From positions 129,543,123 to 129,607,122 of the forward strand of contig JAIOJX010000004.1 of assembly GCA_022376925.1 (NCBI GenBank): 64,000 bases of DNA, written 5' to 3'. This DNA comes from Tragulus kanchil. Its lineage: Eukaryota; Chordata; Mammalia; Artiodactyla; Tragulidae. The notes beneath the pieces were generated by a model. That model worked only from the letters and a program-made list of their open reading frames with translations. It was not told the origin of the DNA and made no database searches. Of the stretch, positions 39,901 to 53,000 are shown in pieces (position 1 is the first letter of the stretch; each line of letters opens with the position of its first letter). The translations under genes were made by a program, and so were the position numbers.

Positions 39901-40934
39901 GTTTCTAAGGTCTGGGTTTTATTTTTTTAAAACTACTATTTACTTAAATGATTACAGGTAGTAATGTTTTAGCATCGAGATTAAATTAGGTTCACACTTT
40001 TCATATACTCACTAATCTATTGTTGTGTTGTTCAGTCACTCTGTCGTGTCCAATGCTTTTCTCATATTAAAAGTAACGATATTCTGTTAATGCTTAAATG
40101 TTGGGTGTTTTCCAGAAAATAGCCCCTAACTCATGCTGACTTTATCTTAGGCATCTTTCAACCTCACGTACGCCACCTCCTAGTTTTGGCAACCCCTGTG
40201 GACATAGTGATCCTTGGACTCAGCTATACTAATTTGCAAACAGGTATAGCAACCTACGTGTTGTATTTTTAAAATAAAAATCTGTTGTCCAGTTTAATAT
40301 TGTAATTGAAAACTGATTTTTGTTACTAAGTTAACTTTCTGGGCTATTTGCTCATAGGAAAATAGTATTTCCCTATAGATACGGTATCTTTCAAGTTAGT
40401 AACTCTGCCTAAAGCATTGTTTTGGGTGTATTTACCACATTAATGTACATTTCTTTTTTTTTTTTCTATGGAACGCTTCACGAATTTGCGCGTCATCCTT
40501 GTGCAGGGGCCATGCTAATCTCTGTATCGTTCCAGTTTTAGTATATGTGCTGCTGAAGCAAGCACTAATGTACATTTCTTAAATGTCTAATAAAGGAAGG
40601 GTAATAGGAGAGAAATAGTTGCTGCTAGTCATTTTTCAATGATGCCAATTTCTTCTTTTAAATTTTTGAATGGCAGTTTTAACATATGGAACACTAAAAC
40701 ATAACATTATTCTTTTCCTTGAAATAGGAATCTGTCAATTAATTATAAAAACATTCAGTGGTTTCTTTTGCATTCTAGTAATGTCATAGGTAAAATAATG
40801 TTGAATATAAGAAATTCCAATTAATGATTGTGGGGGGTAGGAAGAAAAAAAGTAATGATTATCACTGCCACATCCCTAGACTTTTTTACAAAATTTAGTA
40901 CTTTGTTTAGTTTTTTATTTGATACTTTACTATG

Positions 40935-40979
<45 letters not shown>

Positions 40980-40997
40980 CACTATATATTTTACACG

Positions 40998-41039
<42 letters not shown>

Positions 41040-44000
41040 TGTATGTTCTTTTTGAACATGAGTTATAAAATTGTTCATATCAGACTATGGTAATTTTAAA
41101 ATGTACATATTACATACTTTTTTTTTTTGCCACTTCTATTGGTCTTTCATCTATTTATTTTCATCCGTCTTTGTTCTTTGGCCTGTGTGGACGTCCCATC
41201 GCAGTGGCAGTGGCCTCTCTCGTTGCAGAGCACTGGCTCTGGGCGCATGCGCTCCAGAGTTCCGGCTCGGTAATTGGACACATCAGTCCAGCCGCTCCGC
41301 GGCACGTGGGATCTTCCCAGGCCAGGGATTGAACCAGTGCCCCTTGCGCTGCAAGGTGGTGTCCTTACTCACTGGACCACCAGGGAAGCCCTATATACAT
41401 TTTTTGAAATCTTTGGGCACATCATGAATTCAGTAAGAATGTCAGTTCTGAAGACAGTGCACTGTTTGTGTTAAACTTTTGTTGAAGAGCTCATAAAGTG
41501 ACTCCTATATTCTTTCTTTTTAAAAAAAAAAAAATAGGTTCTGGAGTTCTCAATGACAGTATGTGTGGTGGAATGCAGTTGCTTCCAGATCCTTTATATT
41601 CTCTTCCTACTGATAATACTTACCTTTTAACCATAACTTCCACCGATAATGGCAGAATTTTCTTGGCTGGAAAGGACGGCTGTTTATATGAGGTAGCATA
41701 CCAAGTAAGTCTGATGTTTATAAACATTTTCTTTTTCCTCCCTCTTGGTGGAGTAGGAATTGACAAACCTTTGTCTTTATTTTCTAATTATATAAGCAAA
41801 TTAATATATTCTTATGGAAAATGGTCAAACATATATGAAGGACATACGGTCCTTCATGACTGCATAATACCTGCAAAGCCCAGTCCCCTCGCCAGAGGTG
41901 ACAGCCATTGTCAGTTCTGTATGTGTTTTTATAGGACATGATGTGTACATCTTTGACTACCTATAAATATGTCTTTAAATATCTATGCATATGTATTTGT
42001 GTTTGTGTATACATGTATGCTGGAGAAGAAAGTGGCAATCCACTCCATTATTCTTGCCAGGAAAATCCTGTGGACAGAGGAGCCTGGCAGGCTACAGATC
42101 ATGGGATTGCAAGGAGCTGGACACAGCTTAGCAACTAAACCATTCATGTATACAAACATATAGTGTATTTCTGTGTATGTATGTTTTTCCTTAGATTATT
42201 GCTTATGTTTTATTTTGTAATTGATTTTTTTCTTTGTTTTGTTTTGTTTGTTGCTTTTGGCCAAGCCACATGGCCTGTGGGATCTTAGTTCCCTAGCCAG
42301 GGATTGAAACTAGCCTCTAGCAGAGAAGAGTCCCACTTCCTGTTTTTGATTGCTGCATGTTTGTCCATAAAACGAATGTACTTCATTTATGTAACAGCTC
42401 CTTTCCTTGATGGAGGTTTTATTATATCCTTCACATATAATGATATAATAAGTGTTCTTTGGCAAGCTGCCTTGTGCATGTGTGTAGATTTTTTATAGTT
42501 TGGAGACAGAATTCTAATAGCTGTGTTGTGTATATGTATTTAAAGTTTTGCATTTTCCTTTTGCCCTGTTAGGAGTTGTAGAGCCTTACCAGCATCTGTG
42601 ACGGTATCCCTTTCCCCTCCCCACTCTAACACTGCTGTTTTCAAGCTTCCTAACTTTGACCAGTCACAAGAAAATTGTTTTTTTATTGCTAGTTGAGATC
42701 GGCATCTCTTCATGTATTTATTGGTCATTTGTGTTTTCTTTACTCTGAAATGTCTTTGTATCCTCAGCTCAGGCTGTTCTTTTCCCCCTTTAACTATATT
42801 GTTGCCTTTTTCATAAGGTGAGCAGTAGGACACTGACGAGACAAATGTTCTCATAGTCATACTGAGGTTAGCTCTTTATGTTCCCTTGTATCTCTTCCTT
42901 ACCCAACTTCTCTTGGTTTGCTAATTATATAAGCAAATTAATATATTCTTATGGAAAATGGTCAAACATATATGAAGGACATACAGTCCTTCATGACTGC
43001 ATAATACCTGCAAAGCCCAGTCCCCTCGCCAGAGGTGACAGCCATTGTCAGTTCTGTATGTGTTTTTATAGGACATGATGTGTACATCTTTGACTACCTA
43101 TAAATATGTCTTTAAATATCTATGCATATGTATTTGTGTTTGTGTATACATGTATGCTGGAGAAGAAAGTGGCAATCCACTCCATTATTCTTGCCAGGAA
43201 AATCCTGTGGACAGAGGAGCCTGGCAGGCTACAGATCATGGGATTGCAAGGAGCTGGACACAGCTTAGCAACTAAACCATTCATGTATACAAACATATAG
43301 TGTATTTCTGTGTATGTATGTTTTTCCTTAGATTATTGCTTATGTTTTATTTTGTAATTGATTTTTTTCTTTGTTTTGTTTTGTTTGTTGCTTTTGGCCA
43401 AGCCACATGGCCTGTGGGATCTTAGTTCCCTAGCCAGGGATTGAAACTAGCCTCTAGCAGAGAAGAGTCCCACTTCCTGTTTTTGATTGCTGCATGTTTG
43501 TCCATAAAACGAATGTACTTCATTTATGTAACAGCTCCTTTCCTTGATGGAGGTTTTATTATATCCTTCACATATAATGATATAATAAGTGTTCTTTGGC
43601 AAGCTGCCTTGTGCATGTGTGTAGATTTTTTATAGTTTGGAGACAGAATTCTAATAGCTGTGTTGTGTATATGTATTTAAAGTTTTGCATTTTCCTTTTG
43701 CCCTGTTAGGAGTTGTAGAGCCTTACCAGCATCTGTGACGGTATCCCTTTCCCCTCCCCACTCTAACACTGCTGTTTTCAAGCTTCCTAACTTTGACCAG
43801 TCACAAGAAAATTGTTTTTTTATTGCTAGTTGAGATCGGCATCTCTTCATGTATTTATTGGTCATTTGTGTTTTCTTTACTCTGAAATGTCTTTGTATCC
43901 TCAGCTCAGGCTGTTCTTTTCCCCCTTTAACTATATTGTTGCCTTTTTCATAAGGTGAGCAGTAGGACACTGACGAGACAAATGTTCTCATAGTCATACT

Positions 44001-47000
44001 GAGGTTAGCTCTTTATGTTCCCTTGTATCTCTTCCTTACCCAACTTCTCTTGGTTTTGTTTACTGCCCAAAAAAGGTTCTGTTGTAGATCTAAGTATGAC
44101 AAAACTCAGTCACTGCGGGGCCCTCTGTAGGTTAGGATGGTGGTGGCTGCGATTTTTTAAATTTCCATTTAGCAACAGTGGGAAGAGACAAGAGTACCTC
44201 CACCCTGTGTACTTTTGTCATTTATAAAGTATGCTTATTGTTTTCATTAGTGCTTTAAAAAAAACTTTTTAAGATATCGACAGTAAATTCACTAATGTAG
44301 CAGTAATGAGGGTGCTGGAGGAGACAGCTGATTTAATTGAGAGCAGTGATTTTAGTGAAATACATTTTCTGTTTTTAATTACAGGACTAAGCTCAGTACT
44401 CATTTGAGTAGTATGTCTTTACAGTTATTGGTGTATCACTAAGATTGGAGAATGTTTATAAACATAGGTATGTAATAGTTGCTGTCATGAAGTTACCTAC
44501 ATTTACACGTCGTCTTTGTTTCATTTTTTTTCTTTAAAGGCAGAAGCAGGTTGGTTTAGCCAGAGATGTAGGAAAATAAACCACTCAAAGAGCACGCTTT
44601 CTTTCCTGGTTCCTTCATTACTACAGTTCACATTCTCAGAAGATGGTGAGTAGAACACAGATTTAGCAAACAAAAAACTTAAACTATTGGCCTAACATTT
44701 TTTAAGGAAATTCTTAATCAATCAGTTTCTTATTAAATACCACCTGTTACATTTTCATACAATCTTTTAAAGGGAGGAGGGGTAATAAAATGTAGAGACA
44801 GCATGGAGTTTGGGGGTTTTTTGACAGCATGGGTTTTATTCCCAAATTCCTGTAAGTGTAGCACCATAGAATGTGTGTCTATGATAGCTATGTATACTTA
44901 AATCAAGCGTGTCTGTATGTGAGAACGTTAGACATCTAATACCTGTTTTGCCCCCTCTAAAGAAAATTCCCAGCTCTGGTCTTTTTGCTTTATCTCTCAT
45001 GTATTTATTGGTCATTTGTGTTTTCTTTACTCTGAAATGTCTTTGTATCCTCAGCTCAGGCTGTTCTTTTCCCCCTTTAACTATATTGTTGCCTTTTTCA
45101 TAAGGTGAGCAGTAGGACACTGATGAGACAAATGTTCTCATAGTCATACTGAGGTTAGCTTTTTATGTTCCCTTGTATCTCTTCCTTACCCAACTTCTCT
45201 TGGTTTTGTTTACTGCCCAAAAAAGGTTCTGTTGTAGATCTAAGTATGACAAAACTCAGTCACTGCGGGGCCCTCTGTAGGTTAGGATGGTGGTGGCTGC
45301 GATTTTTTAAATTTCCATTTAGCAACAGTGGGAAGAGACAAGAGTACCTCCACCCTGTGTACTTTTGTCATTTATAAAGTATGCTTATTGTTTTCATTAG
45401 TGCTTTAAAAAAAACTTTTTAAGATATCGACAGTAAATTCACTAATGTAGCAGTAATGAGGGTGCTGGAGGAGACAGCTGATTTAATTGAGAGCAGTGAT
45501 TTTAGTGAAATACATTTTCTGTTTTTAATTACAGGACTAAGCTCAGTACTCATTTGAGTAGTATGTCTTTACAGTTATTGGTGTATCACTAAGATTGGAG
45601 AATGTTTATAAACATAGGTATGTAATAGTTGCTGTCATGAAGTTACCTACATTTACACGTCGTCTTTGTTTCATTTTTTTTCTTTAAAGGCAGAAGCAGG
45701 TTGGTTTAGCCAGAGATGTAGGAAAATAAACCACTCAAAGAGCACGCTTTCTTTCCTGGTTCCTTCATTACTACAGTTCACATTCTCAGAAGATGGTGAG
45801 TAGAACACAGATTTAGCAAACAAAAAACTTAAACTATTGGCCTAACATTTTTTAAGGAAATTCTTAATCAATCAGTTTCTTATTAAATACCACCTGTTAC
45901 ATTTTCATACAATCTTTTAAAGGGAGGAGGGGTAATAAAATGTAGAGACAGCATGGAGTTTGGGGGTTTTTTGACAGCATGGGTTTTATTCCCAAATTCC
46001 TGTAAGTGTAGCACCATAGAATGTGTGTCTATGATAGCTATGTATACTTAAATCAAGCGTGTCTGTATGTGAGAACGTTAGACATCTAATACCTGTTTTG
46101 CCCCCTCTAAAAGAAATTCCCAGCATAAAGTGAATATACCCAGGTTTTTAATAAAATGAGAGATTTAGGCAAGTGAAGTAGTTTTGAAAGGCTTCAATAA
46201 GGTAAGATAAAAGCACCTAAAACTGTTAATATGACTGAACTGTTAAATTATTTTATTTGACACAATGACTTATTAAACTAAACTGGAAGTTTCGAAAGAA
46301 TAGACCAGGTAGAACTATTTTATATGTTTCTAGCATATAGTAGACATTCATTGAATCTTTAGTTAACGAAGGAATAATTTGGAACTTGCTTTAGGTTTGG
46401 TTTAAAATTAATTTAGAGTGCAGAAAACACTAACTTGTGATGCTCTGAGCAGTCATAGTATTTGATATTTACTTTTTTTTTTTTCCACACAATGTTTGAC
46501 CTAAATGCTTCCTGGCTTTGTCCAAGTGCAACTCTCCTAAGACTTACCTATGAAACAACAGTTTTAATTTGTTGTAAGCAGCTACTGGGTTTGATTTGTT
46601 AACCTCTGGGATTTTTTTTTTCTTTTGTCTTATTTTAGATCCTATTGTTCAAATTGCAGTTGATAATTCAAGAAACATTTTATATACACGATCTGAGAAA
46701 GGAGTAATACAGGTAAGCATTAATATTTTGCAACCATATAAGAAGGGAAGAACATCCATGTTTTTAGGAAGGAAGATCTTATCACTGTTTGACTTTTCTT
46801 AGGAACTGTGTGCTTAAAAACAAGCCTAAATCATGTCCTAGGGTCCCCTTTTTATGAAATTGTAAATTTCTGAATATTTTCATACCTATATGAAGTGCCA
46901 AAATTAAAGGATCCCTAAAAAGGAAAAGTTTATCTAAAAGATGATTTGTAACATGTGTACAGTTTGTAATCACATTTAAGTGCGTATAATCTTATTCACA

Positions 47001-50000
47001 GGTGTATGACTTGGGCCACGATGGACAAGGCATGAACAGAGTAGCCTCAGTGTCACAGAACGCTATTGTCTCTGCTGCTGGAAATATTGCTCGGTAATAT
47101 GGAACTTATCCTCAGACGTTTCATTTGCAGGCATAATTATATTATAGGCAGCATACTAAAACTACTTTCTCTTCAAAATGTCTCTAGGAGGTAAAGCAGT
47201 GTTGGAGGAGATGACAGTGTATGTTATATTTGAAACAGTTCCTAGAGACCCTTCCTTTTGTTTTGGGTTAAAAAACCCAAGCTGTAAGCTTGGGTTTAAG
47301 CTATAGCCTCTTTTATTGATTCTCTATTTTTCATCCGGTTTTATTCTTCGGCCTGTGTGGGCCTCCCATTGCAGTGGCCTCTCTCATTGCAGAACACCGG
47401 CCCTGGGCACATGCGCTCCAGAGCACTGGCTTGTAACTGGACACGGGTCCAGCTGCTCTGTGGCACATGGGATCTTCCCAGGCCAGGGATCAAACCGGTG
47501 CCCCTTGCACTGCAGGATAGACTCTTTACCCCCAGGACCACCAGGGAGAACCCCTTTTGTTCTTATGTTGGATGGTTTGAAGCATAAAGGCAGACTGGTT
47601 TCACAGTGGAAAGGACAGCTTGACCTGTGTTTTTCCTTGGAGTTTTAAATTATGCTCCGAGTGGTCTGTGTGTGCACTTGAAGTATTATGACCGGGAAAC
47701 CACAAGTCTCAAAATGTGTCCCTATTAGTAACTACTCCACCCTTGTAACAGGTCTGCATAGTGGTTTCATTGGTCTGATAATAACACGAGTGCTGTTTGG
47801 GACACAGAATTTCACAGCTGTGTTATTCTCACTGTCTGTCTGAGGAGACTTAAACTGGGAGATACTATGATTTGCCTGAGGTCTTAACTCCTAAATAACT
47901 GCCTAAATCCAACCTAACAGCCAAATTTTAGACACTGTACAGTGTTATTCACGTAAGTCACAACTTAGTTAGCTGCAGAAATTTTCTTCATATAACAAAC
48001 CCCTCAGATTTTCAGCTTCTGATGTCTGTGTGCCTGGGTCACTGCCCTGGTCAGATAGCCTAGTAATAGCATGTCTCCTTTGCTCTTCAATGACCAAAAA
48101 ATGCTTGAGGCAGACACAATTTGAAATGAAGAGTTTTCCTTTTCTTCTCCCAGTATTTTTTTTGAGGGGGTGGGGCGAGTTTTCAAATCCACAGAAAACT
48201 GAAAAGAATAGCATAGTAAACCCTGATATACCCTTTGTCTAAATTGACCAATTGTTAACATTTTGCTTCATTTACTCACTGTTATGACTGATACGAAAGT
48301 TAAGTTGAAGACATGAGGCCTTTCATCCTTAAATCTTTCACTTTCTCTAAGCTCTTACATACTATGTTATCATTACCACATCTAAGAAATTAATGATTTT
48401 ATAATGTTATGCTAACTGTATAGTCCTTCTGAAAATTGTTATCTCCTGCGTTCGTTGCAGTTATTTTTCTTTTTCATTTTTCTTCACGTGCAGCCAGAGT
48501 TCATGAGCTACATAAACAGTCCTCTTACTGCCTTTTTCAAATGTTGACATGTAGGAGGGAGGTGCAGGAGAGTTATTTGTAGAATATCCCAATTTCTGAA
48601 TTTGTCTTTTTTCCCTTATTTATAGATTCAGGGAAATACTGTTTTTACCCAGTATTAGTAGATAATGTGAACTTCATACAACATTACATTGAGACACATA
48701 ATACTAGTTTTCCTTTTTTTCTTCCAGTTTTCCTATTACGAACACTTGCTTAAGATGGTGTTCACCAGAACTCTCCATTATAAAGGTTCATTTGTTCTTC
48801 TTAATTAGTTTCAATGAGATCTTGATGCTGTAAAAACAACTTGTTCCCCATTGACCACTTCCTCAATGGATTTAGCCTTCTTTTATGGCCTTTGAAAAAA
48901 GGATTACTCTTTTAAAAATGTCATTGTAAAAAACACACATTCCAAAATATACACACACATAAACATTCATGGATTTTTGCTGATTCTTGCTGCAGTTGCA
49001 TTAACTTTCCTAAAAAATAGTCTTAAACTATTTTAGCATATTTAAACATGTAAGGATTTCGGTGGAATGTGTTCCTGGTAATTTAGTAGATCCATTTTAA
49101 AAATAAACTTTAAGCAAAAAGTAAAATAAAAATAATAATAAATAAATAAACTTTAGTTTTTCTTTCTTCTAGGACCATAGATCGTTCTGTTTTTAAACCA
49201 ATTGTTCAAATAGCAGTGATTGAAAATTCTGAATCACTGGACTGTCAGTTACTGGCTGTCACACATGCAGGTGGGCTATTGTGTGTATCTGTGTGCTATT
49301 ACTGTGATGACTTTTATCATCTTCAGATGTGGGAGTGTATGATTCGAAATATGTGTCTACTTCTGTATCAGTTTTGTCAAACCATAATAATAATTCTTAA
49401 ACTTAAGGCTTTTGAAAAATCAGACAATTCCTCTGGCTCTGTCTCCTCATTTTATGGATTAAAACCAAGCCTGTAAGGTAAAGTGGCTAGTAATTAGGGA
49501 CAAAGCCTGGTCTGAAAGTTGTAGCTCTTTCTGTGACATGTGTTTATTTACCTCTCAGTTCCAGGCGGTGGTGTCTTAGAAGCCACTCCTTTTCTTTTCC
49601 CATTTTTCTTCACCGTGCAGCCAGAGTTCATGAGCTACATAAACAGTCCTCTTACTGCCTTTTTCAAATGTTGACATGTAGGAGGGAGGTGCAGGAGAGT
49701 TATTTGTAGAATATCCCAATTTCTGAATTTGTCTTTTTTCCCTTATTTATAGATTCAGGGAAATACTGTTTTTACCCAGTATTAGTAGATAATGTGAACT
49801 TCATACAACATTACATTGAGACACATAATACTAGTTTTCCTTTTTTTCTTCCAGTTTTCCTATTACGAACACTTGCTTAAGATGGTGTTCACCAGAACTC
49901 TCCATTATAAAGGTTCATTTGTTCTTCTTAATTAGTTTCAATGAGATCTTGATGCTGTAAAAACAACTTGTTCCCCATTGACCACTTCCTCAATGGATTT

Positions 50001-53000
50001 AGCCTTCTTTTATGGCCTTTGAAAAAAGGATTACTCTTTTAAAAATGTCATTGTAAAAAACACACATTCCAAAATATACACACACATAAACATTCATGGA
50101 TTTTTGCTGATTCTTGCTGCAGTTGCATTAACTTTCCTAAAAACTAGTCTTAAACTATTTTAGCATATTTAAACATGTAAGGATTTCGGTGGAATGTGTT
50201 CCTGGTAATTTAGTAGATCCATTTTAAAAATAAACTTTAAGCAAAAAGTAAAATAAAAATAATAATAAATAAATAAACTTTAGTTTTTCTTTCTTCTAGG
50301 ACCATAGATCGTTCTGTTTTTAAACCAATTGTTCAAATAGCAGTGATTGAAAATTCTGAATCACTGGACTGTCAGTTACTGGCTGTCACACATGCAGGTG
50401 GGCTATTGTGTGTATCTGTGTGCTATTACTGTGATGACTTTTTATCATCTTCAGATGTGGGAGTGTATGATTCGAAATATGTGTCTACTTCTGTATCAGT
50501 TTTGTCAAACCATAATAATAATTCTTAAACTTAAGGCTTTTGAAAAATCAGACAATTCCTCTGGCTCTGTCTCCTCATTTTATGGATTAAAACCAAGCCT
50601 GTAAGGTAAAGTGGCTAGTAATTAGGGACAAAGCCTGGTCTGAAAGTTGTAGCTCTTTCTGTGACATGTGTTTATTTACCTCTCAGTTCCAGGCGGTGGT
50701 GTCTTAGAAGCCACTCCAGCTGGTAGAGTGCATGGTGATTTAAGATTAGTCAGGAAATTGAGATGTGACCTTAATAGAATTGTTTTTCTATGGAATTGCT
50801 TCAATAGCACATGTACCTCATGTCTTTATTTCCTATTAATGATGGATCATTTTACTCCATGATCAGGTGTAAGGCTATATTTCAGCACTTGTCCATTCAG
50901 ACAGCCATTGGCACGACCTAATACACTGACTCTGGTCCACGTCCGCTTACCTCCTGGATTCTCAGCATCTTCAACAGTGGAAAAGCCTTCAAAAGTACAT
51001 AAGGCCCTTTATAGTAAAGGTAAATTTTGAAATAGTATCAGATTTAATATTAGATTCTTAAAGTTACTAAAATCAGAGTGCTTATGAAGCATTTGAAAAT
51101 AACAAACTTACAGTAAATTTCAGGATGTCTTGGGTTTTTTTATCCAGTAATTCTTTTTTTATTAGCTTATGTTTCAAATTTTTCATTGGCCTGTAAATAT
51201 AAGAACTATAGTATTCTTTTTTTACCAAATACTTTCTAAATTTCTTTATTTTAATAGCCTTGTATATGAACTCATTGATCAAATCAGTGTTGTAGCCACT
51301 ATAAAAGACTTTGGGGCTTCCCTGGTGGTCCAGTGGGTAAGGACACCGCCTTGCAATGCAAGGGTTGCTGGTTCGATCCCTGGCCTGGGAAGATCCCACG
51401 TGCCGTGGAGCGGCTGGACTGATGTGTCCAATTACCGAGCCGGAGCTCTGGAGCGCATGCACCCAGAGCCGGTGCTCTGCAACATTGGGCCTTCCCTGGT
51501 GGTCCAGTGAGTAAAAAGTCCACCTTGCAGTGCAAGGGGCACGGGTTCGATCCCTGACCTGAAAAGATCCTACATGCTGAGAAACGGCTGAGCCGGTGTG
51601 TCCAATTACAAGCCAGCAATCTGGAGCACATGCGCCCAGAGATGGTGCTCAGCACCGAGAGAGGCCACTGCAATGGGAGGCCCACACAGGCCACAGAATA
51701 AAGATGGATGAAAATAAATAAATAGAAAACCAGTAAAAGAGGCCATAATTTTTTTAAAAAATGAGATTCTAGTTAAACATCGTAACTTGCAAAACCTATA
51801 TGTGCTTTTCTCCAATGTGACATGGTTATTTACCTCTCAGTTCCGGGGTGGTGTCTTAGAAGCCACTCCAGCTGGTAGAGTGCATGGTGATTTAAGATTA
51901 GTCAGGAAATTGAGATGTGACCTTAATAGAATTGTTTTTCTATGGAATTGCTTCAATAGCACATGTACCTCATGTCTTTATTTCCTATTAATGATGGATC
52001 ATTTTACTCCATGATCAGGTGTAAGGCTATATTTCAGCACTTGTCCATTCAGACAGCCATTGGCACGACCTAATACACTGACTCTGGTCCACGTCCGCTT
52101 ACCTCCTGGATTCTCAGCATCTTCAACAGTGGAAAAGCCTTCAAAAGTACATAAGGCCCTTTATAGTAAAGGTAAATTTTGAAATAGTATCAGATTTAAT
52201 ATTAGATTCTTAAAGTTACTAAAATTAGAGTGCTTATGAAGCATTTGAAAATAACAAACTTACAGTAAATTTCAGGATGTCTTGGGTTTTTTTATCCAGT
52301 AATTCTTTTTTTATTAGCTTATGTTTCAAATTTTTCATTGGCCTGTAAATATAAGAACTATAGTATTCTTTTTTTACCAAATACTTTCTAAATTTCTTTA
52401 TTTTAATAGCCTTGTATATGAACTCATTGATCAAATCAGTGTTGTAGCCACTATAAAAGACTTTGGGGCTTCCCTGGTGGTCCAGTGGGTAAGGACACCG
52501 CCTTGCAATGCAAGGGTTGCCGGTTCGATCCCTGGCCTGGGAAGATCCCACGTGCCGTGGAGCGGCTGGACTGATGTGTCCAATTACCGAGCCGGAGCTC
52601 TGGAGCGCATGCACCCAGAGCCGGTGCTCTGCAACATTGGGCCTTCCCTGGTGGTCCAGTGAGTAAAAAGTCCACCTTGCAGTGCAAGGGGCACGGGTTC
52701 GATCCCTGACCTGAAAAGATCCTACATGCTGAGAAACGGCTGAGCCGGTGTGTCCAATTACAAGCCAGCAATCTGGAGCACATGTGCCCAGAGATGGTGC
52801 TCAGCACCGAGAGAGGCCACTGCAATGGGAGGCCCACACAGGCCACAGAATAAAGATGGATGAAAATAAATAAATAGAAAACCAGTAAAAGAGGCCATAA
52901 TTTTTTTAAAAAATGAGATTCTAGTTAAACATCGTAACTTGCAAAACCTATATGTGCTTTTCTCCAATGTGGGAAAGCATCTGTTAAACAATTTGTTTGT

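Larger units (their letters stand above)
38127..40320. repeat. Tandem duplication D12 (unit about 1.10 kb) carrying NUP155 exon 5
   Basis: Positions 38127-39222 recur at 39227-40320 (offset 1100-1104; a T/A run near 39925 is 4 bases longer in copy 2). Copy 1 diverges in its last 40 bases (one base lost at TCCATTTAA against TCCAGTTTAA). Confidence 0.95.
41783..44057. repeat. Tandem duplication D13 (unit 1137 bp)
   Basis: Positions 41783-42919 recur at 42920-44057. The join is clean (TCTTGGTTTG to CTAATTATAT). Differences are very few (for example ACGG/ACAG near 41849/42986). Intronic. Confidence 0.95.
43850..46115. repeat. Tandem duplication D14 (unit about 1.15 kb) carrying NUP155 exon 7
   Basis: Positions 43850-44972 recur at 45000-46122 (offset 1150). 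About 25 bases of filler (CTGGTCTTTTTGCTTTATCT) stand at the join. It overlaps D13 copy 2, so part of intron 6 occurs three times (about 42715, 43852 and 45000). Confidence 0.95.
48466..50716. repeat. Tandem duplication D15 (unit 1127 bp) carrying NUP155 exon 10
   Basis: Positions 48466-49588 recur at 49592-50716. Copy 2 starts with small differences (CACCGTGCAG against CACGTGCAG). One extra T at 50442 is the only indel seen between exon 10 and the end of the unit. It overlaps the start of D16. Confidence 0.95.
50672..52974. repeat. Tandem duplication D16 (unit about 1.15 kb) carrying NUP155 exon 11
   Basis: Positions 50676-51818 recur at 51828-52971 (offset 1152). Copy 2 begins TTCCGGGGTGGTG where copy 1 has TTCCAGGCGGTGGTG. 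Three further single-base differences were noticed in SINE or intron DNA (for example GGTTGCTGG/GGTTGCCGG). The segment at 50672-50716 thus exists three times. Confidence 0.95.

Noticed and set aside
50781..50815. Resemblance of GCTTCAATAGCACATGTACC to the 5' end of U6 snRNA
   Set aside because: About 15 of 20 bases only, with no continuation; treated as chance similarity.
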